Source: Pseudofrankia sp. DC12 (GTDB lineage Bacteria > Actinomycetota > Actinomycetes > Frankiales > Frankiaceae). Taken from it: 64,000 bases of DNA. The stretch lies in assembly GCF_000966285.1 (NCBI RefSeq), contig NZ_KQ031391.1, positions 2,256,640-2,320,639 on the forward strand, in the 5' to 3' direction. Every line of letters begins with the position of its first letter. Positions within the stretch are counted from its first letter, which is position 1. The translations under genes and the position numbers were made by a program. The notes beneath the pieces were generated by a model, which did no database searches, was not told the origin of the DNA, and saw only the letters and a program-made list of their open reading frames with translations. Shown piece by piece: positions 56,100-64,000 of this stretch.

Positions 56100-57215
56100 A
56101 TGGCAGGCTCCTGGCCCGTGGACACCCAGGCGGACGAGGTCACCGCGGCAGCAGGACCGGCCGGTAGCCCGTCGGCATCGGCGTCGCTCGTGCCGGCGCG
56201 GCGCGCGCTCACCCTCGTCGCCGGGACGCTCGTGTCGATGGCACTGCTGCGTGCACCCGCGGCGGTGCACACCGGCGAGGGCATGGGCCCAGGGCGCCCT
56301 CGTGATGTGGTCCTGGCGCTCGCCCGCCCGCTGGACCGTTTTACCAGTTCGCTCGGGCTCGACTGGCCCGACGAGCGGCTGAGCGCGCTGTTCGGGCATC
56401 CCGTCCAGGGCGCGGGCGCGAGCTCGGGGGCATCAGAGCTCGCGACCGCGGCGGGCCTGGTCCCGCCCGCCACCGGCTCCGGCCCGGCTCGGGGCGCCGC
56501 GTCCGGCGCGGGGCCGACGGCGACCGCTGCGCCACTCCCGGCGCCACGGGTGCCGACGATCAGCGATCCGTTGCGCGTGCTGGTGACCGGCGACTCCCTG
56601 ACCGAGTCGCTCGGTCCCACGATCGCCAACACGGCGCCGGCGACGGTGCGCGCGCAGACGGACACACGCTACGGCACCGGGCTGGTACGGCCGGACTTCT
56701 TCGACTGGGCCAGCCACGCCCGTGAGCAGGTCGCGACCCGCGCCCCGGAGGTCGTCGTCGTGGCGCTGGGCGCCAACGACGCCCAGGGCATCACGATGCC
56801 GAACGGCCAGGTCCTCCCGGCCGGGTCGTCCGGCTGGGTGGACGAGTACCGCCGCCGCGCGCTGGTCGTGCTCCGGATCTGGGCCGACGACGGGCACCGC
56901 CGGGTGTACTGGGTGAGCCTGCCACCAGCCCGGTCCAGCCGGATGGACGGCTACTTCCAGCAGCTCAACAGCGCCGTCGCGGACGCCGTTCACCAGGTTC
57001 CCGGGACGACGTTCCTCGACTTGGGCGCTGAGCTGTCCGACCACGGGCACTACAGCGACTACCTGCGCGACGCCGCCGGCCAGTCCGTGCTGGCCAGGAC
57101 CCGCGACGGGGTGCACTACACGCTGGACGGGGCCAGGATCGTCGCCACTCCGGTGCTGGCGAGGCTCGCCTCGGACTTCCAGCTCACCTCGCCGTCACCT
57201 GGGCATTCCCGGTAG
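56100..57215 (+). CDS. SGNH/GDSL-like hydrolase, probable extracytoplasmic acyltransferase/esterase
   Basis: A 371-residue protein with an N-terminal membrane or signal helix (ALTLVAGTLVSMALLRA, about residues 37-53), a Pro/Ala/Gly linker and an SGNH domain. The blocks are readable: VTGDSLTES near 162-170 (nucleophile Ser), a block III Asn in ALGANDAQG near 221-229, and DGVHYT near 335-340 (catalytic Asp-His). It resembles DUF459-type SGNH proteins. Next to an MBOAT gene it most likely transfers or removes O-acetyl groups on an envelope glycan, like AlgJ/X or PatB partners. ATG at 56100 is chosen; GTG at 56070 is possible. Confidence 0.85.
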   Translation: MAGSWPVDTQADEVTAAAGPAGSPSASASLVPARRALTLVAGTLVSMALLRAPAAVHTGEGMGPGRPRDVVLALARPLDRFTSSLGLDWPDERLSALFGHPVQGAGASSGASELATAAGLVPPATGSGPARGAASGAGPTATAAPLPAPRVPTISDPLRVLVTGDSLTESLGPTIANTAPATVRAQTDTRYGTGLVRPDFFDWASHAREQVATRAPEVVVVALGANDAQGITMPNGQVLPAGSSGWVDEYRRRALVVLRIWADDGHRRVYWVSLPPARSSRMDGYFQQLNSAVADAVHQVPGTTFLDLGAELSDHGHYSDYLRDAAGQSVLARTRDGVHYTLDGARIVATPVLARLASDFQLTSPSPGHSR

Positions 57216-57291
57216 AGGCCGCCTCGTCGGCATCGGTTGGGGGCGGGTAGCGAGCGAGCGCGACGGGTATCCCTCGGGGGATGAGACTCGG

Positions 57292-57705
57292 TCAGCGCAC
57301 AGTGGTGGTCGCGAAGCCGAAGCCTGGGCCTTCGAGATCGAGCCGGGCAGCGGTGACCACCTCGCGGGCCTCGGACAACAACGCCGCCCGCCGCGCCGGG
57401 GCGAGTTCGAGGCGTCCCAGCAGGTCGAGGAGCTCCTCAGCAAGGAGGGTGATCTGGTCGGGCAGGCCGTGCGGCGCCAACGGCGGTGGCCGCAGGCCGG
57501 CGGGGGCTCCCGAGCCGGCGTCCCGGCCGAGCCGGGCGAGGTCCTGGGCCAGGACAGCGGTCCGCTGGGCGCGGGTGCCGCCCGCCGCGGCCGTGACGCC
57601 CCAGACCGCCGGGCTCCAGCTTCGCAGCCGGTTGAGCAGCCGGTTGACCTCCCGGGTCAGACCGGAGTCGGATGTGCTCGGATCTGCGGGGACCGATTCC
57701 GACAT
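57292..57705 (-). CDS. Hypothetical protein, helical, actinobacterial
   Basis: A 137-residue soluble protein predicted to be mainly helical (EVNRLLNRLRSWSPAVWG, QRTAVLAQDLARLG, LLAEELLDLLGRLE, RAALLSEAREVVTAARL). It has no known catalytic motif and the family is not recognised. The coding call rests on frame bias, length and its start: ATG at 57705 lies exactly 6 nt after TAACCT, the leaderless pattern seen elsewhere in the window. It is convergent with the SGNH gene and divergent from the DUF4287 gene. Confidence 0.65.
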   Translation of the reverse strand: MSESVPADPSTSDSGLTREVNRLLNRLRSWSPAVWGVTAAAGGTRAQRTAVLAQDLARLGRDAGSGAPAGLRPPPLAPHGLPDQITLLAEELLDLLGRLELAPARRAALLSEAREVVTAARLDLEGPGFGFATTTVR

Positions 57706-57812
57706 CCGGGCAGGTTACCTGACGAGGATGGCGCCGGGGCTTGCCCTCCCGTTCGTCGTGATGCACCCTCCCTTCATGGTCCGTTGACGCCGGGTTCAGC
57801 CAGGAGGCGCGC

Positions 57813-58049
57813 ATGTCTCAGTTCCGCTCCGTACAGACCCAGCAGACCCACGAAAGTCTCATTGATCGCCTTCCGAAGGTCACCGGCCACGATCTGGCCC
57901 ATTGGCTCCAGCGCGTCGAGGAAGGTCCAGGCCTGCTGCGGTTCGCGGAACGAGTGAACTGGCTACGCGACGAGCACAACCTGCCGCACAACTACGCCGC
58001 CGCCCTCGTCCATGAGGCCGACCTCCGCCGTCGAGCGATCAAGGTCTGA
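57813..58049 (+). CDS. DUF4287 domain protein
   Basis: A 78-residue protein with the DUF4287 pattern: THESLIDRLPKVTGHDLAHWLQRVEEGPGLLRFAERVNWLRDEHNLPHNYAAALVHEADLRRR. These proteins relate to a domain also found fused to DUF5655 and are of unknown function. ATG at 57813 has AGGAGG 6 nt upstream, a perfect ribosome binding site. Two hairpins follow within 40-110 bp. Confidence 0.88.
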   Translation: MSQFRSVQTQQTHESLIDRLPKVTGHDLAHWLQRVEEGPGLLRFAERVNWLRDEHNLPHNYAAALVHEADLRRRAIKV

Positions 58050-58088
58050 GGCCCTCAGCACGCGCGAAACCCCAAGAATGGCCAGTGG

Positions 58089-58161
58089 GGAGACGGCACG
58101 CCTGATCGCCGTCTCCACCCTCCGGTGGTCGTGAGCGCACGCTCCCGTGACCGCCGGAGGG
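58089..58161 (+). terminator. Two consecutive hairpins after the DUF4287 gene
   Basis: Hairpin 1 has perfect 9-bp arms (58089-58097 with 58108-58116). Hairpin 2 has 13-bp arms with one T-G position (58118-58130 with 58149-58161). Hairpin 2 abuts the truncated PPOX fragment, so it may mark a rearrangement junction as well as termination. Confidence 0.6.
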
Positions 58162-58162
58162 C

Positions 58163-58345
58163 CGGATCGGCGGCCGGGCCGAGATCGTCGAGTGCCCCGC
58201 GGCCATGGACGGCCTCGTCGCCTACTACCGCGGCATCTCCGGGGAGCACCCGGACTGGGACGGCTACCGGGCCGCGATGGTCCGCGACCAGCGCGGCCTG
58301 ATCCGGGTGAGCATCGACACCGCCCGTCCGAACCACGCCAGCTGA
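58163..58345 (+). pseudogene. C-terminal remnant of a PPOX-class (F420-dependent type) enzyme
   Basis: A frame of 60 codons ending at TGA 58343 reads GGRAEIVECPAAMDGLVAYYRG, then SGEHPDWDGYRAAMVRDQRGLIRVSIDTA. I recognise this as the C-terminal end of pyridoxamine-5'-phosphate-oxidase-fold, F420-dependent-type enzymes common in actinobacteria. The N-terminal cofactor-binding half is missing; immediately upstream are hairpins, not coding sequence. No start codon with a ribosome binding site is evident. It is probably a deletion remnant. The assignment rests on memory of the family's C-terminus and should be searched. Confidence 0.6.
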
Positions 58346-58391
58346 CGCCGCCCGGCCGCTCCCGCGCAGGCCACCCAGTACCCGGCCCGGG

Positions 58392-59198
58392 TTACCGGCG
58401 CAGCTTCGACAGGAGCCGCAGCATCTCCAGGTAGACCCAGATGAAGCCGATGAGCAGGCCGTACGCGCACACCCAGGCGTCCGACCGCGGCGCCCGCGCG
58501 GCGATCATCCGCTCGATGGCGTCGAAGTCGAGGATGAACTGCAGGCTGGCGACCACCAGCACCACCAGGCTGAACAGGATGCCCAGCGGGGTGGCGTCGT
58601 TGATGACGGGCAGGTGGCTGCCGGTCGTGAGGCGCAGCGCCACGTCGATGATGCTCAGGATGACGACGGCCATCAGAACGGTGCCGACGATGCGGGCCAT
58701 CCGCGGCGTCGCGCGCAGGCGCCCGCTGCGGTAGGCGAGGAGCATCGTCACGAAGATCACGGCCGTGCCCAGGATGGCCTGCGGGATGATCCCGGCGTAG
58801 TCGTTCGCGTACAGCCTCGACACGCCGCCGGCCATGAGGCCGGACAGCACCCCGAAGACGACCACCAGTGCCGGGTTGATCCGGCCGGTGAACCGGATCA
58901 CGAGGCTCAGGACGAAGGCGGCGATGCCGGCGGCGAACACCAGGCCGGGCGCACGGTCCACGACGTACCAGCCCACGGCGCCACCGACGCCGGCGATGGC
59001 GAACAGACCGAGCGTGTGCATCACGACGTCGTCGATGGTGAGCGAGCTCGGCTGCCGGTAGACCCGGGCCAGTTCCTCAGGCGTGGGCGTCCCGGGTGGC
59101 GTGCCCTGCGCGGACGGCGGCCAGGCGAGCTCGTCGGACGACGGCGCCGTGGACCGCAGGTGGGTGAATACCGGGTTGCTCGATCGGGTCCTCGCCAT
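58392..59198 (-). CDS. Bax inhibitor-1/YccA family membrane protein
   Basis: A 268-residue protein with a hydrophilic 65-residue N-terminus (MARTRSSNPVFTHL...PEELARVYRQPSSLTIDDVV) followed by seven membrane helices. The N-terminal SSNPVF and the ARxYxxPSxLTIDDVV entry are typical of the actinobacterial YccA/BI-1 proteins. The C-terminal helices FILDFDAIERMI and YLEMLRLLSKLRR complete the family. BI-1 proteins form pH-sensitive ion/calcium leak channels elsewhere; the role here is inferred only. ATG at 59198 is chosen; the longer frame to 59444 lacks conserved sequence. Confidence 0.88.
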   Translation of the reverse strand: MARTRSSNPVFTHLRSTAPSSDELAWPPSAQGTPPGTPTPEELARVYRQPSSLTIDDVVMHTLGLFAIAGVGGAVGWYVVDRAPGLVFAAGIAAFVLSLVIRFTGRINPALVVVFGVLSGLMAGGVSRLYANDYAGIIPQAILGTAVIFVTMLLAYRSGRLRATPRMARIVGTVLMAVVILSIIDVALRLTTGSHLPVINDATPLGILFSLVVLVVASLQFILDFDAIERMIAARAPRSDAWVCAYGLLIGFIWVYLEMLRLLSKLRR

Positions 59199-59425
59199 GT
59201 GGATCGCCGCTTCCCTTCGCGCTGGCCAGCCGGACGGCACTCTGCCACCCGCGACGCGCCCGCTGACGCCCCGCCCAGCACCCACTGCACACGATAATCG
59301 CCGGCCCGCATCCCACGAACCCCAACCGCCCCACGCTGTCCCACGGCGTCCCCGGAAAGACCGCGTCCAGCGACAAGGACGGCGGCCGTGGACGGCCGTC
59401 ACCCGAAGACGGTGAGTCGGGCGCG

Positions 59426-59578
59426 GTGAGAGGGCCCAAGCCACCAGCGCACCTAGTCGCGCAGCGCTTCGAACTCGTCACCCAAAGCGACAATGAGGGC
59501 ATCCTGATGGTCGAGATCAGCCCTGGCGAAGCCGCCCCGCCACGCATCGGGCAGCCGAATGCGACGCCGCCCCCATAA
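59426..59578 (+). CDS. Possible small ORF of unknown function
   Basis: A 50-codon frame starting at GTG reads KPPAHLVAQRFELVTQSDNEG, then ILMVEISPGEAAPPRIG, and ends at TAA. Its composition (Gln, Asn, Ile, Ser) is more protein-like than neighbouring shadow frames, but I recognise no family and see no ribosome binding site. It may be a remnant of a longer gene. It is the only candidate in the 578-bp gap (59199-59776) between the YccA gene and the tRNA-like gene. Confidence 0.25.
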   Translation: MRGPKPPAHLVAQRFELVTQSDNEGILMVEISPGEAAPPRIGQPNATPPP

Positions 59579-59776
59579 AGGCCGACGTTCCCAGAGTCAA
59601 GAAATGTAAAGAGCCCGCGTGGACGAACCATGCCCACGCCGGGTCGGACAGCGCCGCGGCAATGTCACGCAGGAGTGGCGCAAGGCGCGGCGTGGCGCAC
59701 GAACAGGCAAACACGAAGGCGGCGCAAGAGATCGGGACGTGCCGCAAGGCTCACGAAGCCGCGAACCCCGATCGCG

Positions 59777-59851
59777 TGCCGGTGGTCGGAGTCGAACCGA
59801 CACTCGAGCTGTTTTTAGGACAGCCTCCTCTACCTGTTGGGATACACCGGC
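59777..59851 (-). tRNA. tRNA-like gene, isotype uncertain (anticodon loop CCTAAAA)
   Basis: On the - strand (5' end at 59851) a full cloverleaf can be drawn. It has a 7-bp acceptor stem GCCGGTG/CACCGGC with discriminator A, a D-arm closed by TCC/GGA with the loop containing GGT, and a perfect 5-bp anticodon stem GCTGT/ACAGC. A short variable loop and a perfect 5-bp T-stem GTCGG/CCGAC with loop TTCGACT complete it. The anticodon loop is CCTAAAA: position 33 is C instead of the near-universal U, and positions 34-36 read TAA. A TAA anticodon would be leucine, but the long variable arm of tRNA-Leu is absent. No CCA is encoded. It may be a degenerate or unusual tRNA. Confidence 0.65.
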
Positions 59852-60292
59852 TCGCCTACATCGCTGGTATTTCTACCACGCTACGTACGTTCTGGGAATA
59901 ACACAACGTCGGGAAATCACGCGGACGGCGGAGGGAGAGCGCGCCCGTCACCCTTCGTGACGCAGAGGTGAACAACGCGCGGACAGATCAGCGCGGACCG
60001 TCATAGCTTGTCGCGTGATCATTACAGTCAGGCCTCCTCTCACGGACGCTGCGGGGCTAACACCCCGGCTGGCCGACCGGCCATTGACCGGCCGGGCGGG
60101 GCACTTGGCGAAGGCCTGGACTGGGCGACCAACGGCGCCTCAGCTCACCCGGCCCGGCGCCTTTCCGGCCGGTCGTCTCCGCGAATCAACCGGTTGGGCG
60201 ACCAGGCCGGCGGCCCGGCGTTCCCCGGCGTTCCCCGGCGTTCCCCGGCGATCCCGGAGAGCACGGAGAGCACGGAGAACCCGGACCGGCGG
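59852..60292. repeat. Spacer with 10-bp triple repeat downstream of ndh
   Basis: No gene is seen in this 441-bp gap. Three perfect copies of ttccccggcg lie at 60221-60250, followed by a gagcacgga duplication at 60258-60275. The left part, next to the tRNA-like gene, is relatively AT-rich (59860-59920) and probably holds its promoter. Confidence 0.5.
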
Positions 60293-61678
60293 TCAGACCG
60301 GCCCGATCGGCCCCGCGGCGGCCCGGCCGACCGCCGTCGGGCGGGCGGCCGCGGCGCGCAAGGCCGGCTCGGCGGCGGTCGCCCGGCGGAACTCGGCCCG
60401 CGGGTCGGCGAACGAGCCAAGCGAGACGATCTCACGCTTGAAGAACAGCGCCAGCGTCCAGTCGGCCAGTACCCGGGCCTTGCGGTTGAAGGTCGGAAGC
60501 CTGCTGAGGTGGTACGTGCGGTGCATGAACCAGGCCGGCCAGCCACGCAGCTTGATCCCGTAGACGTCGGCGACGCCACGATGGAAGCCCAGCGAGGCGA
60601 CGCTGCCGGCGTAGCGGTGGCTGTACGGCTCGATGGGCCCGCCGCGCAGGTGCGCGACCAGGTTCTCGGCGAGCCGGCGGGCCTGGCGGACCGCGTGCTG
60701 CGCGGACGGGCTGGTGAACGTGCCCGGCGCCCCGGTCAGGTCGGGGACGGCGGCGCAGTCACCGGCGGTCCAGGCGTCCTCGACGCCGTCGACCTGAAGG
60801 AAGGGACTCGCCCGCAGCCGGCCCTTCTCGTCGAGCGGCAGATCCGTGCGGGCGAGCATCGGGTGGGCCCGCACACCCGCGGTCCAGACGACCGTGTCCG
60901 CGTCGAACGCCGCACCGTCGTCGAGCTCGACCCGGCCGTCCCGCAGGCTGGTGACGCAGGTGTTCAGCCTGACCTCGATGCCGCGGTGCTCCAGCTGTTT
61001 CACGGTGTAAAGGCCCATCGCGGGCGAGACCTCGGGCAGAATGCGGCCGGTCGCCTCGACGAGAACCCAGCGAAGGTCGTCCGGGCTTATGTTGGAGTAA
61101 TAGGAACAGGCGTGGCGCGACATGTCCTCGAGCTCGGCGAGAGCCTCGATTCCCGCATATCCGCCGCCGATGAAAACGAAAGTAAGCGCCCGCGAGCGCT
61201 CGGCCGGATCCCGGGTCGACGCGGCCGCGTCCATTCTTCCAATCACCTTGTTACGGAGATAAATGGCCTCGGCGACCGATTTGAATCCCACCCCGAGATC
61301 GCTCAGGCCCGGGATCGGAAGCGTCCTGGCGACCGACCCGGGCGCCATCACCAGAATGTCGTAGCCGAGGTCGTACTCGTCGCCGCCGACGGTGCGCACG
61401 CTCGCCGTCCGCTCGGCGTGCGCGACCTGGGTCACCTGGCCGCTGACCACCTCGCAGCCCCGGAGCACCTTGCGCAGCGGCACGACCACGTGGCGGGGCT
61501 CCAGGTTGCCGGCTGCCGCCTCCGGCAGGAACGGCTGGTAGGTCATGTACGAGTTGGGCTCGACCACGGTCAACGTCGCCTCACCGGGCCGCAGCCGCTG
61601 CCGCAGCCGCAGGGCCGTGTACATCCCGACGTAACCGCCACCGACGACGAGGATGCGCGGAGCCCGACCATTTGCCAT
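60293..61678 (-). CDS. ndh: Type II NADH:quinone oxidoreductase (NDH-2) family protein
   Basis: A 461-residue FAD-dependent membrane-associated dehydrogenase that passes electrons from NADH to quinone without pumping protons. The FAD fold VVGGGYVGMY is at residues 11-20 and the NADH fold FIGGGYAGIEALAE near 173-186. AGDCAAVPD is the second FAD contact, and the AQHAVRQA segment is typical of NDH-2 quinone-site helices. The C-terminal tail contains GWPAWFMHRTYHLSRLPTFNRK, an amphipathic membrane-binding stretch, then a low-complexity Ala-rich end. The start is ATG at 61678. The 431-bp spacer upstream separates it from udg. Confidence 0.9.
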   Translation of the reverse strand: MANGRAPRILVVGGGYVGMYTALRLRQRLRPGEATLTVVEPNSYMTYQPFLPEAAAGNLEPRHVVVPLRKVLRGCEVVSGQVTQVAHAERTASVRTVGGDEYDLGYDILVMAPGSVARTLPIPGLSDLGVGFKSVAEAIYLRNKVIGRMDAAASTRDPAERSRALTFVFIGGGYAGIEALAELEDMSRHACSYYSNISPDDLRWVLVEATGRILPEVSPAMGLYTVKQLEHRGIEVRLNTCVTSLRDGRVELDDGAAFDADTVVWTAGVRAHPMLARTDLPLDEKGRLRASPFLQVDGVEDAWTAGDCAAVPDLTGAPGTFTSPSAQHAVRQARRLAENLVAHLRGGPIEPYSHRYAGSVASLGFHRGVADVYGIKLRGWPAWFMHRTYHLSRLPTFNRKARVLADWTLALFFKREIVSLGSFADPRAEFRRATAAEPALRAAAARPTAVGRAAAGPIGPV

Positions 61679-62109
61679 GGGAAGGCGGTACCCGTGGCCG
61701 CCTGCTGGTACGCCCGCCAGAGCAGACGAGCGGACGATGCCGCGCCACCAGGCGGGCTACACAGGAGTGACCTGGGCCACGAATGCGCATTTGCGCCGAT
61801 CCACACCGCCCCGCTGGTCAAGGCCGGCCTGCCTTGTGGCCGGCGAGCTGGCAGTGGCGGCGGACCGGAGCGAGATCAAGGGCAAATCCGGGTATCAGTC
61901 AGGCGACAGCGGTGATTTGGCCCACGGTGGCCCAGGTCCCGCGGCCCGGCGGCGATATGACTTTGGGGTATTCCGGCGGCCCGGTCGACATCTTCCGGAA
62001 CCTTTTGCGTCGTCCCGCCGCCACGTGCCGCCGAGCACGCCCCGTACATCGGATCGGGCGCTGTTGGCCGAGATTGCACGGTTCGTGACGGACATCGAGC
62101 GCGGGCCGA
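61679..62109. other. 431-bp spacer between ndh and udg
   Basis: No gene is recognised; the open frames are antisense or shifted shadows. A TACCGC hexamer (- strand, 61685-61690) lies 6 nt before the ndh ATG, close to but not matching the TAnnnT leaderless pattern. Confidence 0.35.
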
Positions 62110-62997
62110 TCAGCCCGCTGCCCCGGTGGCCGCATGGCGCGCCGCGGCGCCGAGAACGTCGTCGAGCATGGCGGCCGTGACCCGGCCGGTGAAGGTGTTC
62201 TGTTGGCTCGGGTGGTAGCAGCCGAGCAGCAGCGGGCCGGCCTGCCCGCCGGCCACCGCCGGAAGCTCGACGCGGGCGCCGTGGCCGAAGGCCCCGCGCC
62301 GGGACGGGATCCCGAAGCCCGCGGCCGCGAGCGCCGGCCACAGCGCCTGCCAGGCGAAACCGCCCAGCACCACGATCGTCCGCAGCCGGGGGCGCAGCAG
62401 CTCCAGCTCGCGGACCAGCCACGGACGACAGGCGTCCCGCTCGGCCGGGGTCGGCTTGTTCGCCGGTGGGGCACAGCGCACCGCCGCCGTGATCCGCGCG
62501 TCCAGCAGTCGCTGGCCGTCGCCGGCGGCCGTCGAGGTCGGCGACGCGGCCAGTCCGGCCCGGTGCAGCGCCGCGAACAGCCAGTCGCCGCTGCGGTCAC
62601 CGGTGAAGATCCGGCCGGTCCGGTTGCCACCGTGGGCGGCCGGCGCGAGGCCGACCAGCAGTACCCGCGCGTCGGGTGGGCCGAACGACGGCATCGGCCG
62701 GCCCCAGTACCGCTCCCCCGCATAGGCGGCCCGGCGGACCCGGGCCACCTCCTCGCGCCAGTCGACGAGCCGCGGGCAGGCCCGGCAGACGGAGGCGCAC
62801 GCGTCGAGCTCGTCCGCTCCGCCGGCGGCACGCGCCAGCCTGGCGGCGTCGGCGGCGGTCAGCGCGACGGGCGTCGCCGAGGTCGCGGGGTCCCCCGGCC
62901 AGCCCGTCCCGGCCGTTACCGGGCCCCGCTCGTCAGCAGCGGGCCGGTCATGCCCGCGGTCGGGGGTGCGCCCGGGAACAGGGGCGCGATCGGTCAT
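62110..62997 (-). CDS. Uracil-DNA glycosylase, family 5 (UdgB type)
   Basis: A 295-residue DNA repair glycosylase removing uracil and other deaminated bases. It has cysteines for a [4Fe-4S] cluster (CRACPRL at 71-77, with further Cys in [11 protein letters not shown] and RDACRPW). The active-site motif [25 protein letters not shown] lacks the catalytic Asp of family 4, as in family 5. The second DNA-contact motif is [13 protein letters not shown]. The first 45 residues are variable. ATG at 62997 overlaps the ppx stop as ATGA (62994-62997), so it is translationally coupled to ppx. Confidence 0.92.
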   Translation of the reverse strand: MTDRAPVPGRTPDRGHDRPAADERGPVTAGTGWPGDPATSATPVALTAADAARLARAAGGADELDACASVCRACPRLVDWREEVARVRRAAYAGERYWGRPMPSFGPPDARVLLVGLAPAAHGGNRTGRIFTGDRSGDWLFAALHRAGLAASPTSTAAGDGQRLLDARITAAVRCAPPANKPTPAERDACRPWLVRELELLRPRLRTIVVLGGFAWQALWPALAAAGFGIPSRRGAFGHGARVELPAVAGGQAGPLLLGCYHPSQQNTFTGRVTAAMLDDVLGAAARHAATGAAG

Positions 62998-63950
62998 CGG
63001 GCCAGGGAGAAGGCGATGCCGTCCAGGATGTCGCGCTCACTGGCGATCACCGCGGGCAGGCCGACGCGTTCGACCAGGGTGCGCAGCACCAGTGCCCCCG
63101 CGGCGATGACGTCGACCCGCCCGGGGTGCATCACCGGCAGCGCGGCCCGCTCGGCGTGGGTCATGGCCAGCAGCTTCCCGGTGACCTCCACGACGGCGTC
63201 GGCCGGCGTGCTCAGCAGGTGAATGCGTTCGGAGTCGTACTCCGGCAGCCCGGCGGCGAGCGCGGCGACGGTCGTGACGGTGCCGGCGACGCCGACCAGC
63301 GTGGCCGCCCGCCGCAGCGGCACGACCTCCTCGGCGAGGTCCAGCGCGGCCTGCACATCGGCGACGATGGCGGCGGCCTCGGCCGGATCCGGCGGATCCG
63401 CGCGCAGGTGCCGCTCCGCCATCCGCACGCATCCGATGTTGACCGAACGCGCGGCCAGGACTCCGGAGCGGTCACCGAGCACCAGCTCGGTGGACCCGCC
63501 ACCGATGTCGGCGACCAGGATCGGCGTCGCGGCGTCGGGCAGCTCAGCGGCGGCGCCCGCGAAGGAGAGGGCCGCCTCCTCGTCGCCGGTGATCACTTCG
63601 GGGTCGACACCGAGGATGGCGCGCACGCCGTCGACCAGCTCCGCGCGGTTGCTGGCGTCCCGGGTCGCGCTGGTCGCGACCATCCGGACCCTGGTGGCAC
63701 CGAGCCGCTCGATCTCGGCGGCATAGTCGCGCAGCGCGGCGAAGGTGCGTTCCAGCGCCTCGGGGGCGAGCGCGCCGGTGCGGTCCACGCCGGCGCCGAG
63801 GCGGACGATCTCCATCCGGCGGGTCAGCTCGACGAGCTTCGGGCCGGCCCCGTCGTTACCGGGCTCGCCGCCGGACCGGCCGGGCGCGATGTCGGCGACC
63901 AGGAGCCGGATCGAGTTGGTGCCGCAGTCGATGGCGGCCACGCGGCTCAT
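62994..63950 (-). CDS. ppx: Exopolyphosphatase/GppA family phosphatase
   Basis: A 318-residue actin-like (ASKHA) phosphatase that releases phosphate from polyphosphate or hydrolyses pppGpp. The first phosphate motif [16 protein letters not shown] is at residues 5-20. [25 protein letters not shown] and [14 protein letters not shown] follow in order. It is the short actinobacterial form (like Rv1026 of M. tuberculosis) lacking the C-terminal HD-like domains of E. coli Ppx. ATG at 63950 has AGAGGAG about 8 nt upstream. udg overlaps its end by 4 nt. With ppk2 at 26860 it represents polyphosphate turnover in the window. Confidence 0.93.
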   Translation of the reverse strand: MSRVAAIDCGTNSIRLLVADIAPGRSGGEPGNDGAGPKLVELTRRMEIVRLGAGVDRTGALAPEALERTFAALRDYAAEIERLGATRVRMVATSATRDASNRAELVDGVRAILGVDPEVITGDEEAALSFAGAAAELPDAATPILVADIGGGSTELVLGDRSGVLAARSVNIGCVRMAERHLRADPPDPAEAAAIVADVQAALDLAEEVVPLRRAATLVGVAGTVTTVAALAAGLPEYDSERIHLLSTPADAVVEVTGKLLAMTHAERAALPVMHPGRVDVIAAGALVLRTLVERVGLPAVIASERDILDGIAFSLAR

Positions 63951-64000
63951 GCGCGTGCTCCTCTCGGGTCTCGGGGCGGGTCGCCGGGCTCCTGCTCGCG

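Overview
The window is very GC-rich and strongly GC3-biased, with dense genes, frequent GTG/TTG starts and no recognisable prophage or insertion-sequence gene. Several genes point to a mycothiol-producing actinobacterium: a mycothiol S-conjugate amidase (mca), GTP-dependent PEP carboxykinase, class II FBPase GlpX, and DUF4245, DUF6542 and DUF4307-neighbourhood proteins. Gene style and order fit Frankiaceae (Frankia or a close relative). That assignment is by recognition, not by a database search.

Layout. 0-10 kb: galE, typA, a mutT-type Nudix gene, a multi-pass acyltransferase-like membrane protein, a family 2 glycosyltransferase, ychF, rmuC and a DUF6542 membrane protein. 10-19 kb: a Cys-rich mini-protein, a polyprenyl-type glycosyltransferase, glpX, a DUF4245 protein, xseB-xseA, ispH and fumC. 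19-32 kb is accessory in flavour: two GH16 glycoside hydrolases flanking soluble transhydrogenase (sthA), a secreted class A beta-lactamase-like protein, an SRPBCC protein, a Nudix-fold protein with a degenerate Nudix box, an adk-ppk2 pair, a large lipoprotein of unknown function, a truncated class II aldolase and msrA. 32-48 kb: PhoH with a PIN domain, a DUF255 thioredoxin protein, trhA, pckG, a frameshifted membrane-anchored gene, arfB, leuS, a small membrane protein, mca and greA. 48-58 kb: an AAA+ ATPase and VWA-domain pair, a trypsin-like protease, a DUF2269 protein, and an MBOAT plus SGNH pair that looks like a surface O-acetylation module. 58-64 kb: a DUF4287 protein, a PPOX remnant, a YccA/Bax-inhibitor protein, an atypical tRNA gene, a type II NADH dehydrogenase, a family 5 uracil-DNA glycosylase and Ppx/GppA.

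How genes work together. glpX and pckG (gluconeogenesis), fumC (TCA cycle), sthA and the NDH-2 (redox balance) form a central-carbon and redox theme. ppk2, adk and ppx concern polyphosphate and nucleotide energy. xseAB, udg and rmuC are DNA maintenance. mca and msrA are thiol and oxidative defence. The gene set ychF, glpX, DUF4245, xseBA, ispH, fumC, phoH, DUF255, trhA, the small membrane protein, mca and greA is also clustered in Mycobacterium tuberculosis (around Rv1080c-Rv1112, from memory). The window therefore looks like an ancestral actinobacterial neighbourhood opened up by insertions.

Most notable non-genic signals: (i) a recurrent leaderless-promoter arrangement, TAnnnT followed by 6-8 nt and then the start codon, in front of at least 13 genes, which also fixes several starts; (ii) two tandem 67-bp palindromic elements between arfB and leuS; (iii) a tRNA-like gene whose anticodon loop lacks U33; (iv) a 26-bp tandem array between the AAA+ and VWA genes; (v) many strong hairpin terminators between convergent genes.
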